This document shows, one piece after another, positions 54,761 through 64,000 of a stretch of DNA of 64,000 nt (position 1 is its first letter; every line of letters begins with the position of its first letter). This DNA is from Meandrina meandrites (Eukaryota > Cnidaria > Anthozoa > Scleractinia > Meandrinidae). The stretch spans positions 32,018,242-32,082,241 of the forward strand of contig OY855904.1 in assembly GCA_963693305.1 (NCBI GenBank). The letters run 5' to 3'. The notes beneath the pieces are model-generated. The model saw only the letters and a list, made by a program, of their open reading frames with translations. It searched no databases and had not been told where the DNA came from. The position numbers and the translations under genes were made by a program.

Positions 54761-55577
54761 CAGTGTACAGTTTTATGATCGAGTTTTAGGCGCTGTTTTA
54801 CGTTTCTCGTTGAGGTAAATTGGTTTGACTAGACAGTTATTCTCTTTACACTTGACAAAGATATTATCTCCAAGCAAGAGAGGATGAGGTCGGAGCTGCT
54901 AGAAAATTCTTGGAGTTGGAAGACGATTTAATTCAATAGCGAATAGCGAAATAGCTGTATGTTTGAAGGTGAACTGAAGCAGATTGAAACACATCGTTCA
55001 ACACAGGTCTCACTCAGTGGTACCGTCTATTTGAAACAGCTAAGGCCTGCGTGTTCCTTTATCTCTGTCTATGTGTTGTTTGAATTTATAAGCGTAATAA
55101 AGTGTTTCTCATGATATCTGTAGTGTTGCATTTATTTATCATTGTTGAACAAGCCAGTTATGAACGCAAATGTTCTATATGCGCATTTTTACTGGTAACG
55201 AGTGACCGTTATTTTTCAAATACCCCTTTAGATCTTAAATCTTAAATTAAGACAAGAAATACCTTGTAATTAAAAAATGTTTGAATGTTAAAATAAGACG
55301 AAAATGAATCTTATCTAGGCACTTCGTATTTAAGACGATTAAAGTTAAGGCATAAAAAATCTTACTTAAAGACTACCGCTCTTAAATTAAGATGAACGTT
55401 CATCTTTCCAATGCACCTCCTGTTTAATAAGTAGTTATTGTCTTATTTTAAGACTATTTTTAATTTAATCTTAATTAAGATGAAGCGTCTTAAATTAAGT
55501 AAAAATTTCCGTCTTATCTAGGCACCAGTCTCTAAGATGAAAAAACGTCTTAATTTAAGATTTCAGTTTTTACGGAG

Positions 55578-55942
55578 GGAGATGAATTTGTAACATCAAC
55601 GATAAATCACCATAGCAGAAACAAGATATCATTCACACAAGGTCTTAAATTGATGTGCCTGTCCATAAAATTTTGTGACTTCAGCACCCTCCTGTCAGAT
55701 AGGTTCCCTTACCTCCCCCTCTTCGTTCCATGCACAAACAATGCTAGGCCGGGGATGTATGCAGTCTACAGCAAAGTCACACACACCTTTAACTGCTTCA
55801 GAAAGTTGGCTGGTGAGCGGCACCAGCTGAAAACATGAAAGTTGACTTCATGCATGTACATTGAACACCTGCCTGGGTTCCTAAACTGATATGAGGAATA
55901 TACTTGCCTGTGCATGCATGTTGTTGCTGTTTTTGTTTTTTT
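55578..55942. other. 5' flank of the DENN gene
   Basis: One 62-codon frame at 55650-55838 has no features of a coding exon; otherwise unremarkable. Confidence 0.35.
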
Positions 55943-56082
55943 GTACTCTTATTTATTTAGTATTTTTCTGTCAACTACATGTTTTTGTTACAGAAAAGAA
56001 AGATACAATGGAGTACTCTTATTTATTTAGTATTTTTTTGTCAACTACATGTTTTTGTTACAGAAAAGAAAGATACAATGGA
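55943..56082 (+). repeat. 70-base tandem duplication of a splice acceptor with ATG
   Basis: Copies 55943-56012 and 56013-56082 differ at one base. Each contains a pyrimidine-rich tract, TTTTTGTTACAG, and then AAAAGAAAGATACAATGGA, so both the acceptor and the start codon of the DENN gene's first coding exon are doubled. Confidence 0.85.
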
Positions 56083-59000
56083 TGGTCACTTCAGCAAGCT
56101 GCTGAACAGTCTCATTGAGATATGTGTTGTGGTAGGCATGGATCAAGACACAGGGCTTGTGCCAGCTTCATCACCAGCAGTATGTGTTTGTATTATTTTG
56201 TTTTTTTGTAATTTTACCAGAGGCTATTAAAACTTGCACATCAGGCTTTACTGAAGGCTGAGGGGTGTGTATATGCTTGAATAATGCCGGTGGCAGAAGG
56301 TAATTAATCTGTCTAAAAATTAATTTTGATGACATGCAGTTTTGATAATTCAATAGTTCAGAGGTTTCTGAGTATACTTCCAGGTTGACTAGCCCTTAGC
56401 TTAGGGATTTCCAACTCTTTTTGCTATTTTAAATGTTGTAATATCTCTCTCAATTGGCTGTTTCCCAGTTCCTGCCACCTTAGGAATCTTGCTTCCCATC
56501 CTCACTTGCCCTGCCTCTGGTACCCCTCCCACCCCATATTCTGTCAGGGTTCCCCCCAGCTACTTAATTGAATTCTTTAATATGCTATATTCCAATCTTA
56601 TCTTTTTTCTTGTGTAAACTGATACAGTCATTTTGCCATATATATGTGCAATTAATATCTAGAACCTGTGTCCTTCATGATTCTTTTTTTAATCTATTAT
56701 TATTTTTTTTAATTTACTGAATAGTTCAGGTAAAGTTTTTGGTGTTTTTCATTAGTCATGAGCACTTGAACAATTTAATTTCATGGACACAATTTCCCCT
56801 TCTTAAGTTATAAATACATCCTGACTCTTTATTGGAGATTATTACATGATTATCTCAGGTAGGGGTGTCATGTGACCCATTTTGTATAATAATGACTGAG
56901 TTACTCACTGGCTCTTACAACCTGAGCCCAGCATGTAAATGTACAACCACAACTTCTGGCTGTGGCATATCTATTCATGTTTCTCTGGAGTGAGTGCCTT
57001 CTGTAGGGTAGCAGGGGACAAAAGGCACCTATAGCTATATAGTGAATGTAATTATTGTCCAATAAAAAAGTAACATGATATCTTTTATTCTTTACTCCTG
57101 CAAGAAAGATTTATTTTTGAGATACAGTGTACCAGCTGTTATTAGTTACAATGTAGTGCTGTAGTTAAGATGATTCCTCAGAAATAAAACTGCCCGATCG
57201 ATTTTTTTGAAACTTTCCCAGAATGTTCCTTACCGAGCACTGTTTCGAAAAATACAGTAAAAAAGATAGGTCACCATTCTCGCATGAGAGATATAATGGG
57301 CCAGACTTAGCGTTATTTCATTGGTCCACATCACATTTTACGGTAGCTAGAAGGAAAGTCTATTGAAGTAATACTGAAAAAAAAAAACTCAATAGGCAGA
57401 AAGTCCTTAGCATAAGGAACAATGCTATATATATCTGATGGAAAAATTCAAACACATTCAAACAACATCGAATCGTTCGGATCGTTGTTTCAAGGTCATG
57501 ATTTGCGTCCTTGAGTAACGATTTTGTGCACGCATTCAGCTGTTAACTAGTATCTTTTTCTTTCCCCGATGAATTTTTTTTTAAATTGTCCAGCTCAAAG
57601 AGGACAATTTGCACATCAAAATTCTCCATAAAAAATATAGGTCACCATGCTTGTTTACGAGAAAACCACGATATATCTCTCTTGTGAGCCAAGCCGCATA
57701 GAAAACAGCCGCCATTTTGTTCATGTGCGCGCGCTAATCACGCGTAAAATTCTGCACAGAAGGGTTGCGCGATGCAATACTGAGGAATCACCTTAACTTC
57801 GTTGGATTTTTGAACACTTAGTACATCTCTTCAGTGCTGTGTAATGTCAATTACCGGTAAGGTAGTAGGGATGGAAGATGTAAATTTAAATGTTCTCTCA
57901 GTGTCCAGAGAGATGTCTTCAGACAGAGGGTACCTTGAGCCAGTTCACAAGGCTTGCATGCACTGTATCTGGGAGATAAGATTACCGCAAATTAAACTGA
58001 TGTGAATTTCCAGAAAATTTCCATACCCACCCCAAGAAAGGTCGATGGAAATTCTGAGGAAGTGGGGGGGGGTCTCAAATGCCAAAATTTTAAAAGGAAA
58101 GTATGGGGCTTAACTGGAATTTTCAGAGGGGTGGGGGATTCAAACCAAAAATCTTTCCGAGGGAGGGGCAGTATTTTCTGGAACAACGCACTTCCAAGAA
58201 CACAGTCAAATACTTGTAGGATTAATTTACCTGGACTTTGACAACTAGGCTGTCAAGTAATGTTCAAGAAATGATTTTTTTTTTATTATTTCAATTCTTT
58301 TAACAGAGCAGAAAGGTCTCAAGAGGCAGCAATACCGACCCTCGCCCATTTACAACTATGTTTGAAACCCATGTGTTGGCCGCACTGTCAGGAGAGGTTG
58401 CTTCATTTCCCCATACAACATCTGAATTGGACAGTAAGCTGAGTATTTTTAAAAATACTGTAATTGTGCCATTCCAGAAAATGCCAATATGCATGCCCCC
58501 TGAGAACTGGAAATTCTGAGGGAGAATGGGGTTGTCTCAAAGTGCTGTGAACGTTAAAAGTAAGGCCGTGTTCACAATTGGTACCCGGGCACTGGTGCCC
58601 GAGTACGATTCTTGCTGGGCACTAATGTGAACACACTTTTTTTCAAGTGCCCGTGCCAAAAATCGGGCATGGGCACCATGCCCGAGTACAAGGTCTAGAC
58701 CTTGTACTCGGGCACTAAACTGGTCACTGGGTCCTTGTGTGCACACGTTTTTCGTTAGTTCCCGGGCACATTACCCACAAACCACTGCTTTGATATCCCA
58801 CAATTCCTTTCTATGCTCAATTTCAAAAACATTCTGAATTCGTGGAATTTTCCAAGCTGCTCTCCCTCCAACTTGATTCCTGTCATCAAGGAACACATAC
58901 AATCTTCTTGTAATTGCAGTGCAGGTTTCCGTGACAATCCGTGCTAATTGTCGCCTGTCGTCGTAGTCCATGTCATCACTTGCGTGTTTCATGTACAAAC

Positions 59001-59433
59001 AAAGCATTAAAAAGATAAAAAAGCCGTAAAAAGCAATGATCAAACAGCAATATCGAACACGAAATGCATGCATGTTGCAATCCCCACGGTTTGAATACAG
59101 TGAGCACGTGCTCAGTTTATTGAATGTGAACATACGTACATTTTGGGCACCAAGAGTTTGAACATAGCCGCATTTTGTGCCTGTGCTCGGGCACCAAGTG
59201 TGAACAAGGCCTAAAACTGAAAAAGGTTGGGAAGGAGGGGCCCAACCAAATAAACTTTCCATGAAAAACGGGTGTAGATATTTTCTGAATAACGCATTCT
59301 TAAGGATGGCAGTGAGGGGGTAGGGACTACTTGCAACAATTGTCATCAGTGACCAGTGTTTAAAGTGTTATGCTTGTACCTTATTAAACTATATTGGTGA
59401 TATATTGTTATAACATAATTAAATAGTAATAAC

Positions 59434-59516
<83 letters not shown>

Positions 59517-60299
59517 AATAATAGAAACATATAAGCTGCACCCTACAGGGGATCAAGTTGCAATAAGACTGAACAAGTGATATCATTGGTAAAGATCAAC
59601 ATTTTATTCTTTTGGTGTGGGGTGGTAAGGGAATAGTTTTAACACTAATATAACTATCTATCTAAAAAGAGGTTTTAATTTTATTCTTCTGCAGGGGAGC
59701 CATTTTATCCTCCTTTTGGAGTTTTGTGTAGTCCAGCTAAAGGGGGCAACCCATCACAGCGTCGCCGTGGATCATTCAGAGTCACTACAGCTCAGTTACC
59801 ACTGGCACAAGATGTCATCAACAGCTTGCCGCCATTGTGTTTTCCTGGTATGACAAAATTAACTGATCACAACCATCGTTGAACCCCTTTTATTTACAAA
59901 TATGGTATAACAAAGAACACTGGTGCATGTATTCCTCTGCCCAACAGAAGCTACTTATAAATTAGTACGGAAATAAAATTGAATATAAATTATTATGGAC
60001 ACATTAAATAAGTCTGTTTCTGAAATCTATTTCTAAAGGCGTTGCTCTGTGGTTATCGAGTTGTCTTCCAAAAGTGGTGACCTGTGGGAAAATCTTTACA
60101 ATGAAATGTCAGCATTTTGTGCAAATTTAGATTTCTTGGAAAAAGTTTGGAGATGGGTTTGTTCCTGGCAGAAGCCCAAGTTGTCAATCATTATTTTATC
60201 ATGTGTTTTACTATAACCATTTTCTTGCAGATGGTGGTTTTGTCTCCAAGAAAAAGAAACCAGTTATTTGTCATTCACTGGTGCTCACAGATATCGAGG
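56078..60299 (+). CDS. DENN-domain protein (Rab GEF), first four visible coding exons
   Basis: Exons 56078-56179, 58307-58433, 59695-59847 and 60231-60299 join in phase (0, 1, 1). They read MDGHFSKLLNSLIEICVVVG, a linker with RKVSRGSNTDPRPFTTMFE, FYPPFGVLCSPAKGGNPSQR, then LPLAQDVINSLPPLCFPDGG and PVICHSLVLTDIEG. The pattern LxxLCFPDG then HSLVLTDIEG is the upstream (u)DENN module, which begins proteins that load GTP on Rab GTPases in vesicle traffic. The short N-terminal IEICVVVG segment and the RRR-rich linker recall DENND3, but the subfamily is not certain. The gene continues past 60299 (donor GAGG|GTAGGTC), and the next exon (normally T-R-x-Y-G) was not found by 64000. MITEs, LINE pieces and a Crypton remnant fill its introns. 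Confidence 0.72.
57169..57792. mobile_element. TTAA-flanked MITE with GATGATTCCTCAG ends
   Basis: The left end GATGATTCCTCAG and right end CTGAGGAATCACC are inverse with one mismatch, flanked by TTAA (57165-57168, 57793-57796). Two internal GGTCACCAT words are in direct order. It is in the first intron of the DENN gene. No coding frame. Confidence 0.65.
58008..58182. mobile_element. TTCCAGAAAATATCC MITE, copy 2
   Basis: TTCCAGAAAATTTCC with CACCCCAAG at left, GTATTTTCTGGAA at right. About 70-75 percent similar by eye to copy 1 at 13606. Confidence 0.6.
58472..59290. mobile_element. TTCCAGAAAATATCC MITE, copy 3, split by an insertion
   Basis: The left half (58472-58560, TTCCAGAAAATGCC ... 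GGAAATTCTGAGG) and right half (59215-59290, ... GATATTTTCTGAAT) belong to the same family as copies 1 and 2. A Harbinger-like element sits between them. Confidence 0.55.
58564..59211. mobile_element. Harbinger-like element (648 bases), inserted in MITE copy 3
   Basis: Ends GGCCGTGTTCACA and TGTGAACAAGGCC are flanked by TAA (58561-58563, 59212-59214). GG-starting ends with TWA duplication fit PIF/Harbinger. A minus-strand frame covers most of it (for example DDRRQLARIVTETCTAITRR and FEIEHRKELWDIK); it may be a scrap of the element's own gene. A long palindrome with GTGCCCGAGTACAAGGTC lies near the left end. Confidence 0.68.
59433..59522. repeat. (AAT)n(ATG)n microsatellite
   Basis: About 10 AAT units followed by about 18 ATG/GAT units, in a DENN intron. 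Confidence 0.9.
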
Positions 60300-60469
60300 G
60301 TAGGTCTTGAAAGTAATTGGATTAGTTTGCTAAAGCTGATTTGTATCAAATAAGGTGGATCTAGCTACACATATAACATGTTTTTGTTAAGCTCATGCAA
60401 ATTCAATTGTAATTTATTGTTGATTGCTTCTGACATGGGCATCATGTTCCCTTGACTCATCACAAAGGT

Positions 60470-61060
60470 CAGGTCTTTTGTCTCAAGCTTTGATCGTTAT
60501 TTAAGAAAGAAAGACTATTCCTCAACTATTATGGAAAGAAAGGAGTTCCGAAAGACTAAAGAAGCGCTAGTCGCAAAGCAAAAGGAACTAAAGAAAGACG
60601 GGAAAGGAAATAAACCAAACGCTGCGCGTATGCTAACAGACGAAGAAGTTGATATTCTGTATGGCCAAGATTTACTCGGTTGCTCTTCATCAGAGGCTCT
60701 TATTAACACTATATGGTTAAACAACAGTTCTTTGGATTGAGGGGTTGTCAGGAGCACATGGACATGAGATGGGGCGATGTTGAAAGAAAAGAAACAGCGG
60801 ACGGAACAGCATTTCTAGAGTATAACGAAAGACAGACGAAGACACGAACAGGCGCTAATCCAAAAGACTCTCGAACTGTAAAGCCAAAAATTTTGCTGTT
60901 GTTGGCAGTGAAAGAGATCCTGTCCGGGCTTATGACCTCTATGCTTCTAAAAGACCAGATGACCTAAAGACTCCGGATAGTCCGTTTCATTTAGCAATCA
61001 ATCAAACTACAAAAGCCGTTAATACAAAACCTTGGTTCTTGGTTTTTCCATTTTACCGCG
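60470..61060 (+). pseudogene. Crypton-type tyrosine recombinase (DUF3504-like) remnant
   Basis: Three plus-strand segments in different frames read SFDRYLRKKDYSSTIMER, FRKTKEALVAKQKELKKDG with ILYGQDLLGCSSSEALINT, then FFGLRGCQEHMDMRWGDVE with LEYNERQTKTRTGANP, then ERDPVRAYDLYASKRPDD and PFHLAINQT. This is the order found in the DUF3504 domain shared by QRICH1, KIAA1958 and ZMYM proteins, derived from Crypton recombinases. Frame changes occur near 60725 and 60893. GLRGCQEH holds the first catalytic Arg region. It is non-functional here and lies after the last visible DENN exon. Confidence 0.65.
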
Positions 61061-61329
61061 ATAAAGCGCGTTGTAGAGGTTTATAATCGGGGGACATCAA
61101 CCCCTTTTTAGCTTGCTGGTATATTGGAAGATAATGCCCTTGGCTAAAAGATTATCCTCGTAGTTTTACAGTTGCCCTCGAAGCTTCACTTCTCAGCCAA
61201 CTGCTCATTTTGTCGGAAATACCAGTAGGCCCTTATCGATTGTGCTAGCATAATTTTTGGCATAATTTAAATCAAAGGCCCTTTGGGCTGTCTCGTGTCA
61301 GTCAAAAAGAGATTAAAATATACTTGACT

Positions 61330-61490
61330 AAATAGTTATTATAAAAGTAAATGTTTTGCTAGGCCGCAAAAAGCTTGTATGTTATTTACTCTTGCAATAT
61401 TTACAGGGAGTTCATTAAAGACTTTCGCGCCACTAAAAAAATAGGTGTTCTTAGAAAATTTACCATATCCGGGGATAGGGAAAGCAGTGA
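61330..61490 (-). pseudogene. LINE reverse-transcriptase ORF, 3' scrap
   Basis: Minus-strand reading gives YFFSGAKVFNELPVNIARVN, the end-of-ORF signature of CR1/L2-like non-LTR retrotransposons (S/A-GAxLWNSLP-like motif). Only about 50 residues remain. Confidence 0.5.
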
Positions 61491-61493
61491 CGG

Positions 61494-61600
61494 GGGAACA
61501 TTTTGCTGGGATAATATTTAGTCTTCTTTTTCCATACGCGGGAAATAAAAATGGCGAACAGGCGGGAAAACAAAATGACAGAACACATAATTATTATTTA
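61494..61600. repeat. dispersed repeat, copy A
   Basis: GGGGGAACATTTTGCTGGGA and GCGGGAAATAAAAATGG match 62540-62600 closely, and the AACAAAATGACAGA part matches again at 62664. Confidence 0.6.
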
Positions 61601-62539
61601 TGATTTTTACCAAAAAAAAGTCCGTCCTCTCTATTTCCGACGCAAACTGAACGCAAGAGGAATTGAGCGTTACTCGAAGCACTCGTCCCCCACTTCACCT
61701 CCTTGTGCCGACGTTTTGCGCTGTTTTCCATTTCTTTTGTTATTTATTGCCCGTTTTTAACGATCAAAGAACAATATCAGAAAATAGAGTATTTCATACA
61801 TGTTTTTTTGTGACGAAAACGCTGAAAATAGAAATGCCGATATGTTTGTAACGAACGTTTTACATACCCAGGCAAATAGCATTCCCAAGTAAATAACACC
61901 AAGGTAAACTCACCGCAGGAATACGTTACCGAGGTGTTTGCGGTCACACACTTAACACTTTACCAAGGTCAATTTTTCATACTGTTTTTGGCGCGAAATG
62001 CGAAAATGGGTAATTCGAGGGTGCTTGCTTAGCATCATCTCGCTTTTATTATTTATACTCTTTCGACAGTCCTCTACTGCTTTGTTATGTCAGTATTTCA
62101 GACAGCGAAGAAATAGAAGGCGAAGATTCCATTTATATAAATCTCTTTGTTGGATTTTTCTAAACCTTGAGATGAAATCGAAATACATATAAGAAAACGC
62201 ACTATAGATCTTCCTTGACTAGTGTTGTATTTAAACGCCAAATTTCCAAAAAAAAAAAAAAAATAGCATTTACTTACAAATCAGCAAGCCATCAAGCCAT
62301 GATTCTAAGAAAGACCACGTTTTTACTGCCTTGAACACGCAAAGTTGACCTCAGGAAATCTAAACCTCACGCCATCATATTTAATTTCAAATTTCTCTGT
62401 TTATTTTATTTGCTTATCTTTGAGGTTTGCCTCACGATTGGTCATTTTATCTTGGGGTACTTGGAAAACCTACCTATTTGCATCGGTAACTTTCATGGGC
62501 GATTCTTTTGTTCTTTTTCACACCGCCATAAATTTACCT

Positions 62540-62700
62540 TGGGGGAACATTTTGCTGAGATAATTTTTAGTCTTTTTTTTCATAAGCGGGAAATAAAAAT
62601 GGTGAACAGGCCATGAAAATGACAAAACACCCGGGAAAACAAAATTACAAAGCACGCGGATAAACAAAATGACAGAGCACATATTGTTTATCATCATATA
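62540..62700. repeat. dispersed repeat, copy B
   Basis: Matches 61494-61600 (GGGGGAACATTTTGCTGAGA, GCGGGAAATAAAAATGG), then repeats the CGGGAAAACAAAAT / CGGATAAACAAAATGACAG unit twice. Confidence 0.6.
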
Positions 62701-62784
62701 CTTTATTTAAACACGGTAAAAACATCAGTTACAAGTTAAGAATGATTACATCACATTAAAAATAAATAAATAAATAAAACTGAT

Positions 62785-63105
62785 TTACATGTTTGCCGTG
62801 GGGGAGCACGAGGGAGACATCAGGCAATTGATAAGTCTTTTAAAGTGGCTAAAGGATCTAGCAGCTCTGGCATCGTGGGGAAGGCTATTCCACAACTGTG
62901 CCCCACTGTAACAGAAACTTCGTTTTAAAAAATCAGTACGGGGCTTAGGTAGAGCTAACTTATTTGCTTTATGATATTTACCAAAAAAACGTCCTCTCTA
63001 TTTGTGAGTTTCCAGAGGTAAAGAGCCCTTTTACCATGTTAAAAGGACGATGTGTAACGGCAACTATATAAATTTGACACACTACACTATAACCTATTCC
63101 GTACT
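62785..63105 (-). pseudogene. LINE reverse-transcriptase ORF, 3' end with ATTT tail
   Basis: Minus-strand reading gives KYHKANKLALPKPRTDFLKR, SFCYSGAQLWNSLPHDARAA and SFSHFKRLINCLMS, then a TAA at 62785. The GAxLWNSLP motif closes ORF2 of CR1/L2-like LINEs. Past the stop on the same strand is an ATTT microsatellite (62760-62780), the usual tail. Upstream sequence to 63105 continues the domain with a frame change. Confidence 0.62.
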
Positions 63106-64000
63106 TGAAGCGCTACACAGATCAAGCAATTTGTTCCAGTCAAATTTTGTTAATTACATTTTATGCAGTTACGAAAAAACTTTCCGTAAAGATTCTCGCA
63201 TCGCGACTGCATAAAAACACAAAATCCCGCTCCGGCTCTTTCTTGAAATTCCCGCTTACCGCTCCTGTTTTCAGCTCCCATCCCGGCCGAATATCACCAC
63301 ATCTTCTAATCTGGGTTACTTAGGGTGAGGTCTGTCTTTGACCTTGATAAAGGGCAACTCTTGGAAAATTTACCCCGATTTTTTTTATTTTTTTCTATAA
63401 GTTGTTTATAGCAACAGGAATCTTTAGAAGGTAAAATTTTAAAGATATCGGCCAAAATGAATTTAAAATGAATTTACTACGAATTTTCTTTTACGCCAAT
63501 TTGGCGGCCATTTTGAAAACGTTCGGATTTTGGTACGTCACGTGATGCTACGTCACAGGTGTGGAAGGCAGATTTGCTTTTGCTTCTGATAAGAGGAAAA
63601 CACGCCAAGCTTGTCTTCATAAATGAGAATGACATGGAGAGAAAGACCCTATGCTGTTCAATGATGTCCAAGATAAAAAAAAGGTAGTGCTTCAGTGCTT
63701 AAATATGAAAGGAAATAAACTTTAAAAGAGTAAATCATGTGTTTGTGAAACGAAACAAATCCGTCAGATTGATCGGCCGTCTTCTCAGGGTCAGCAAATG
63801 TACATAGCTTTATAATACGATGCATCCTCTCTTGCACCATATCGTGATAAAGATGCCTTTTGTCTGGAGTAGATAGTAAATTGAAAAGGGTCTGCGAGTG
63901 CTGACTCCCATAATTTGTCAGAAATCTCTTCATTTATGAGCAGGAATACTGAGCCTCTATATGTCCGATATGTAAGCGAAATCCACGCGTTCGGAAACAG
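63106..64000. other. gene-poor end of window
   Basis: A minus-strand frame at 63658-63933 (91 codons, QSDGFVSFHKHMIYSFK) and another at 63477-63671 are open, but show no domain and no clear splice partners. Nothing else is supported. Confidence 0.35.

Larger units (their letters stand above)
51378..55577. mobile_element. 4.2-kb DNA transposon with CTCCGTAAAAACTG ends
   Basis: The ends CTCCGTAAAAACTGAAATC and their exact inverse at 55577 lead into repeated CTTAAATTAAGA words on both sides, forming long subterminal palindromic regions (51378-51560 and about 55225-55577). Between them are a decayed gene (52080-53090), a nested TTAA palindrome (53530-54313) and a duplicated CCAAT/CRE block (54655-54760). 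No target duplication was seen. The superfamily is not identified. Confidence 0.65.

Noticed and set aside
58771..59346. 191-codon minus-strand ORF with a hydrophobic segment
   Set aside because: It crosses the boundary of the Harbinger-like element into an unrelated MITE half, so the whole cannot be one native protein. Only the inner part may come from the element.
63477..63933. Two overlapping minus-strand ORFs at the window end
   Set aside because: No domain, no compositional signal of coding and no matching splice sites; left as unexplained sequence.

Overview
The window looks like animal nuclear DNA, most likely from an anthozoan cnidarian (stony coral or sea anemone). The evidence is: AT-rich sequence with short spliced exons obeying GT/AG; intronless rhodopsin-like receptors; a HEPN-NACHT-LRR immune-type gene of the kind expanded in corals; and very dense DNA transposons and MITEs, with tRNA-derived SINEs, LINE tails and Crypton remnants. 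The assignment is inference from gene style, because no species-diagnostic sequence was recognised. No bacterial, organellar or viral genome block is seen.

Layout. 1-3.4 kb: a foldback MITE and gene-poor DNA. 3.4-4.4 kb (+): an intronless class A GPCR whose stop codon lies in the TTAA target site of an inserted MITE. 6.3-7.4 kb: a Harbinger-like MITE with another MITE nested inside. 7.5-11.8 kb (-): a decayed P-superfamily transposase with tandem CCHC knuckles and the start of a YqaJ nuclease domain. 12.0-13.0 kb (-): a MITE cutting into the last visible exon of an unrecognised host gene, which may begin near 16.1 kb. 13-19 kb: SINE, MITEs and minisatellites. 20-31.9 kb (+): a HEPN / coiled-coil / NACHT / LRR gene with phase-consistent introns and one in-frame TAA between NACHT and LRR. 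32-33 kb: a full tRNA-SINE and a foldback element. 34.9-35.7 kb (+): a second intronless GPCR related to the first. 36-39 kb: simple repeats and hairpins. 39.6-45.7 kb (-): a four-exon gene reconstructed from splice signals, coding a secreted protein with a signal peptide, one complete thyroglobulin type-1 domain and about 40 six-residue Cys-Thr-Asn-Thr repeats. Its introns hold a 1.8-kb palindromic transposon and a GGTA microsatellite. 46-51 kb: gene-poor, with small MITEs. 51.4-55.6 kb: a 4.2-kb DNA transposon with a decayed gene and a nested TTAA palindrome. 56.1-60.3 kb (+): the first visible coding exons of a DENN-domain (Rab GEF) gene, with MITEs in its introns. 60.4-63.1 kb: Crypton recombinase remnant and LINE 3' fragments.

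Working together. The genes form no operon or pathway. Two may concern the cell surface and sensing (GPCRs), one intracellular defence (NLR), one the extracellular space (Tg1/CTNT protein) and one vesicle traffic (DENN). Transposons shape the gene structures: they sit at a stop codon, inside introns, across an exon, and next to a duplicated splice acceptor with start codon.

The most unusual items are the Tg1/CTNT-repeat gene, the NLR with an internal stop, the P transposase with added knuckles and YqaJ, and an apparent excess of TGACGTCA palindromes, several of them inside foldback elements.
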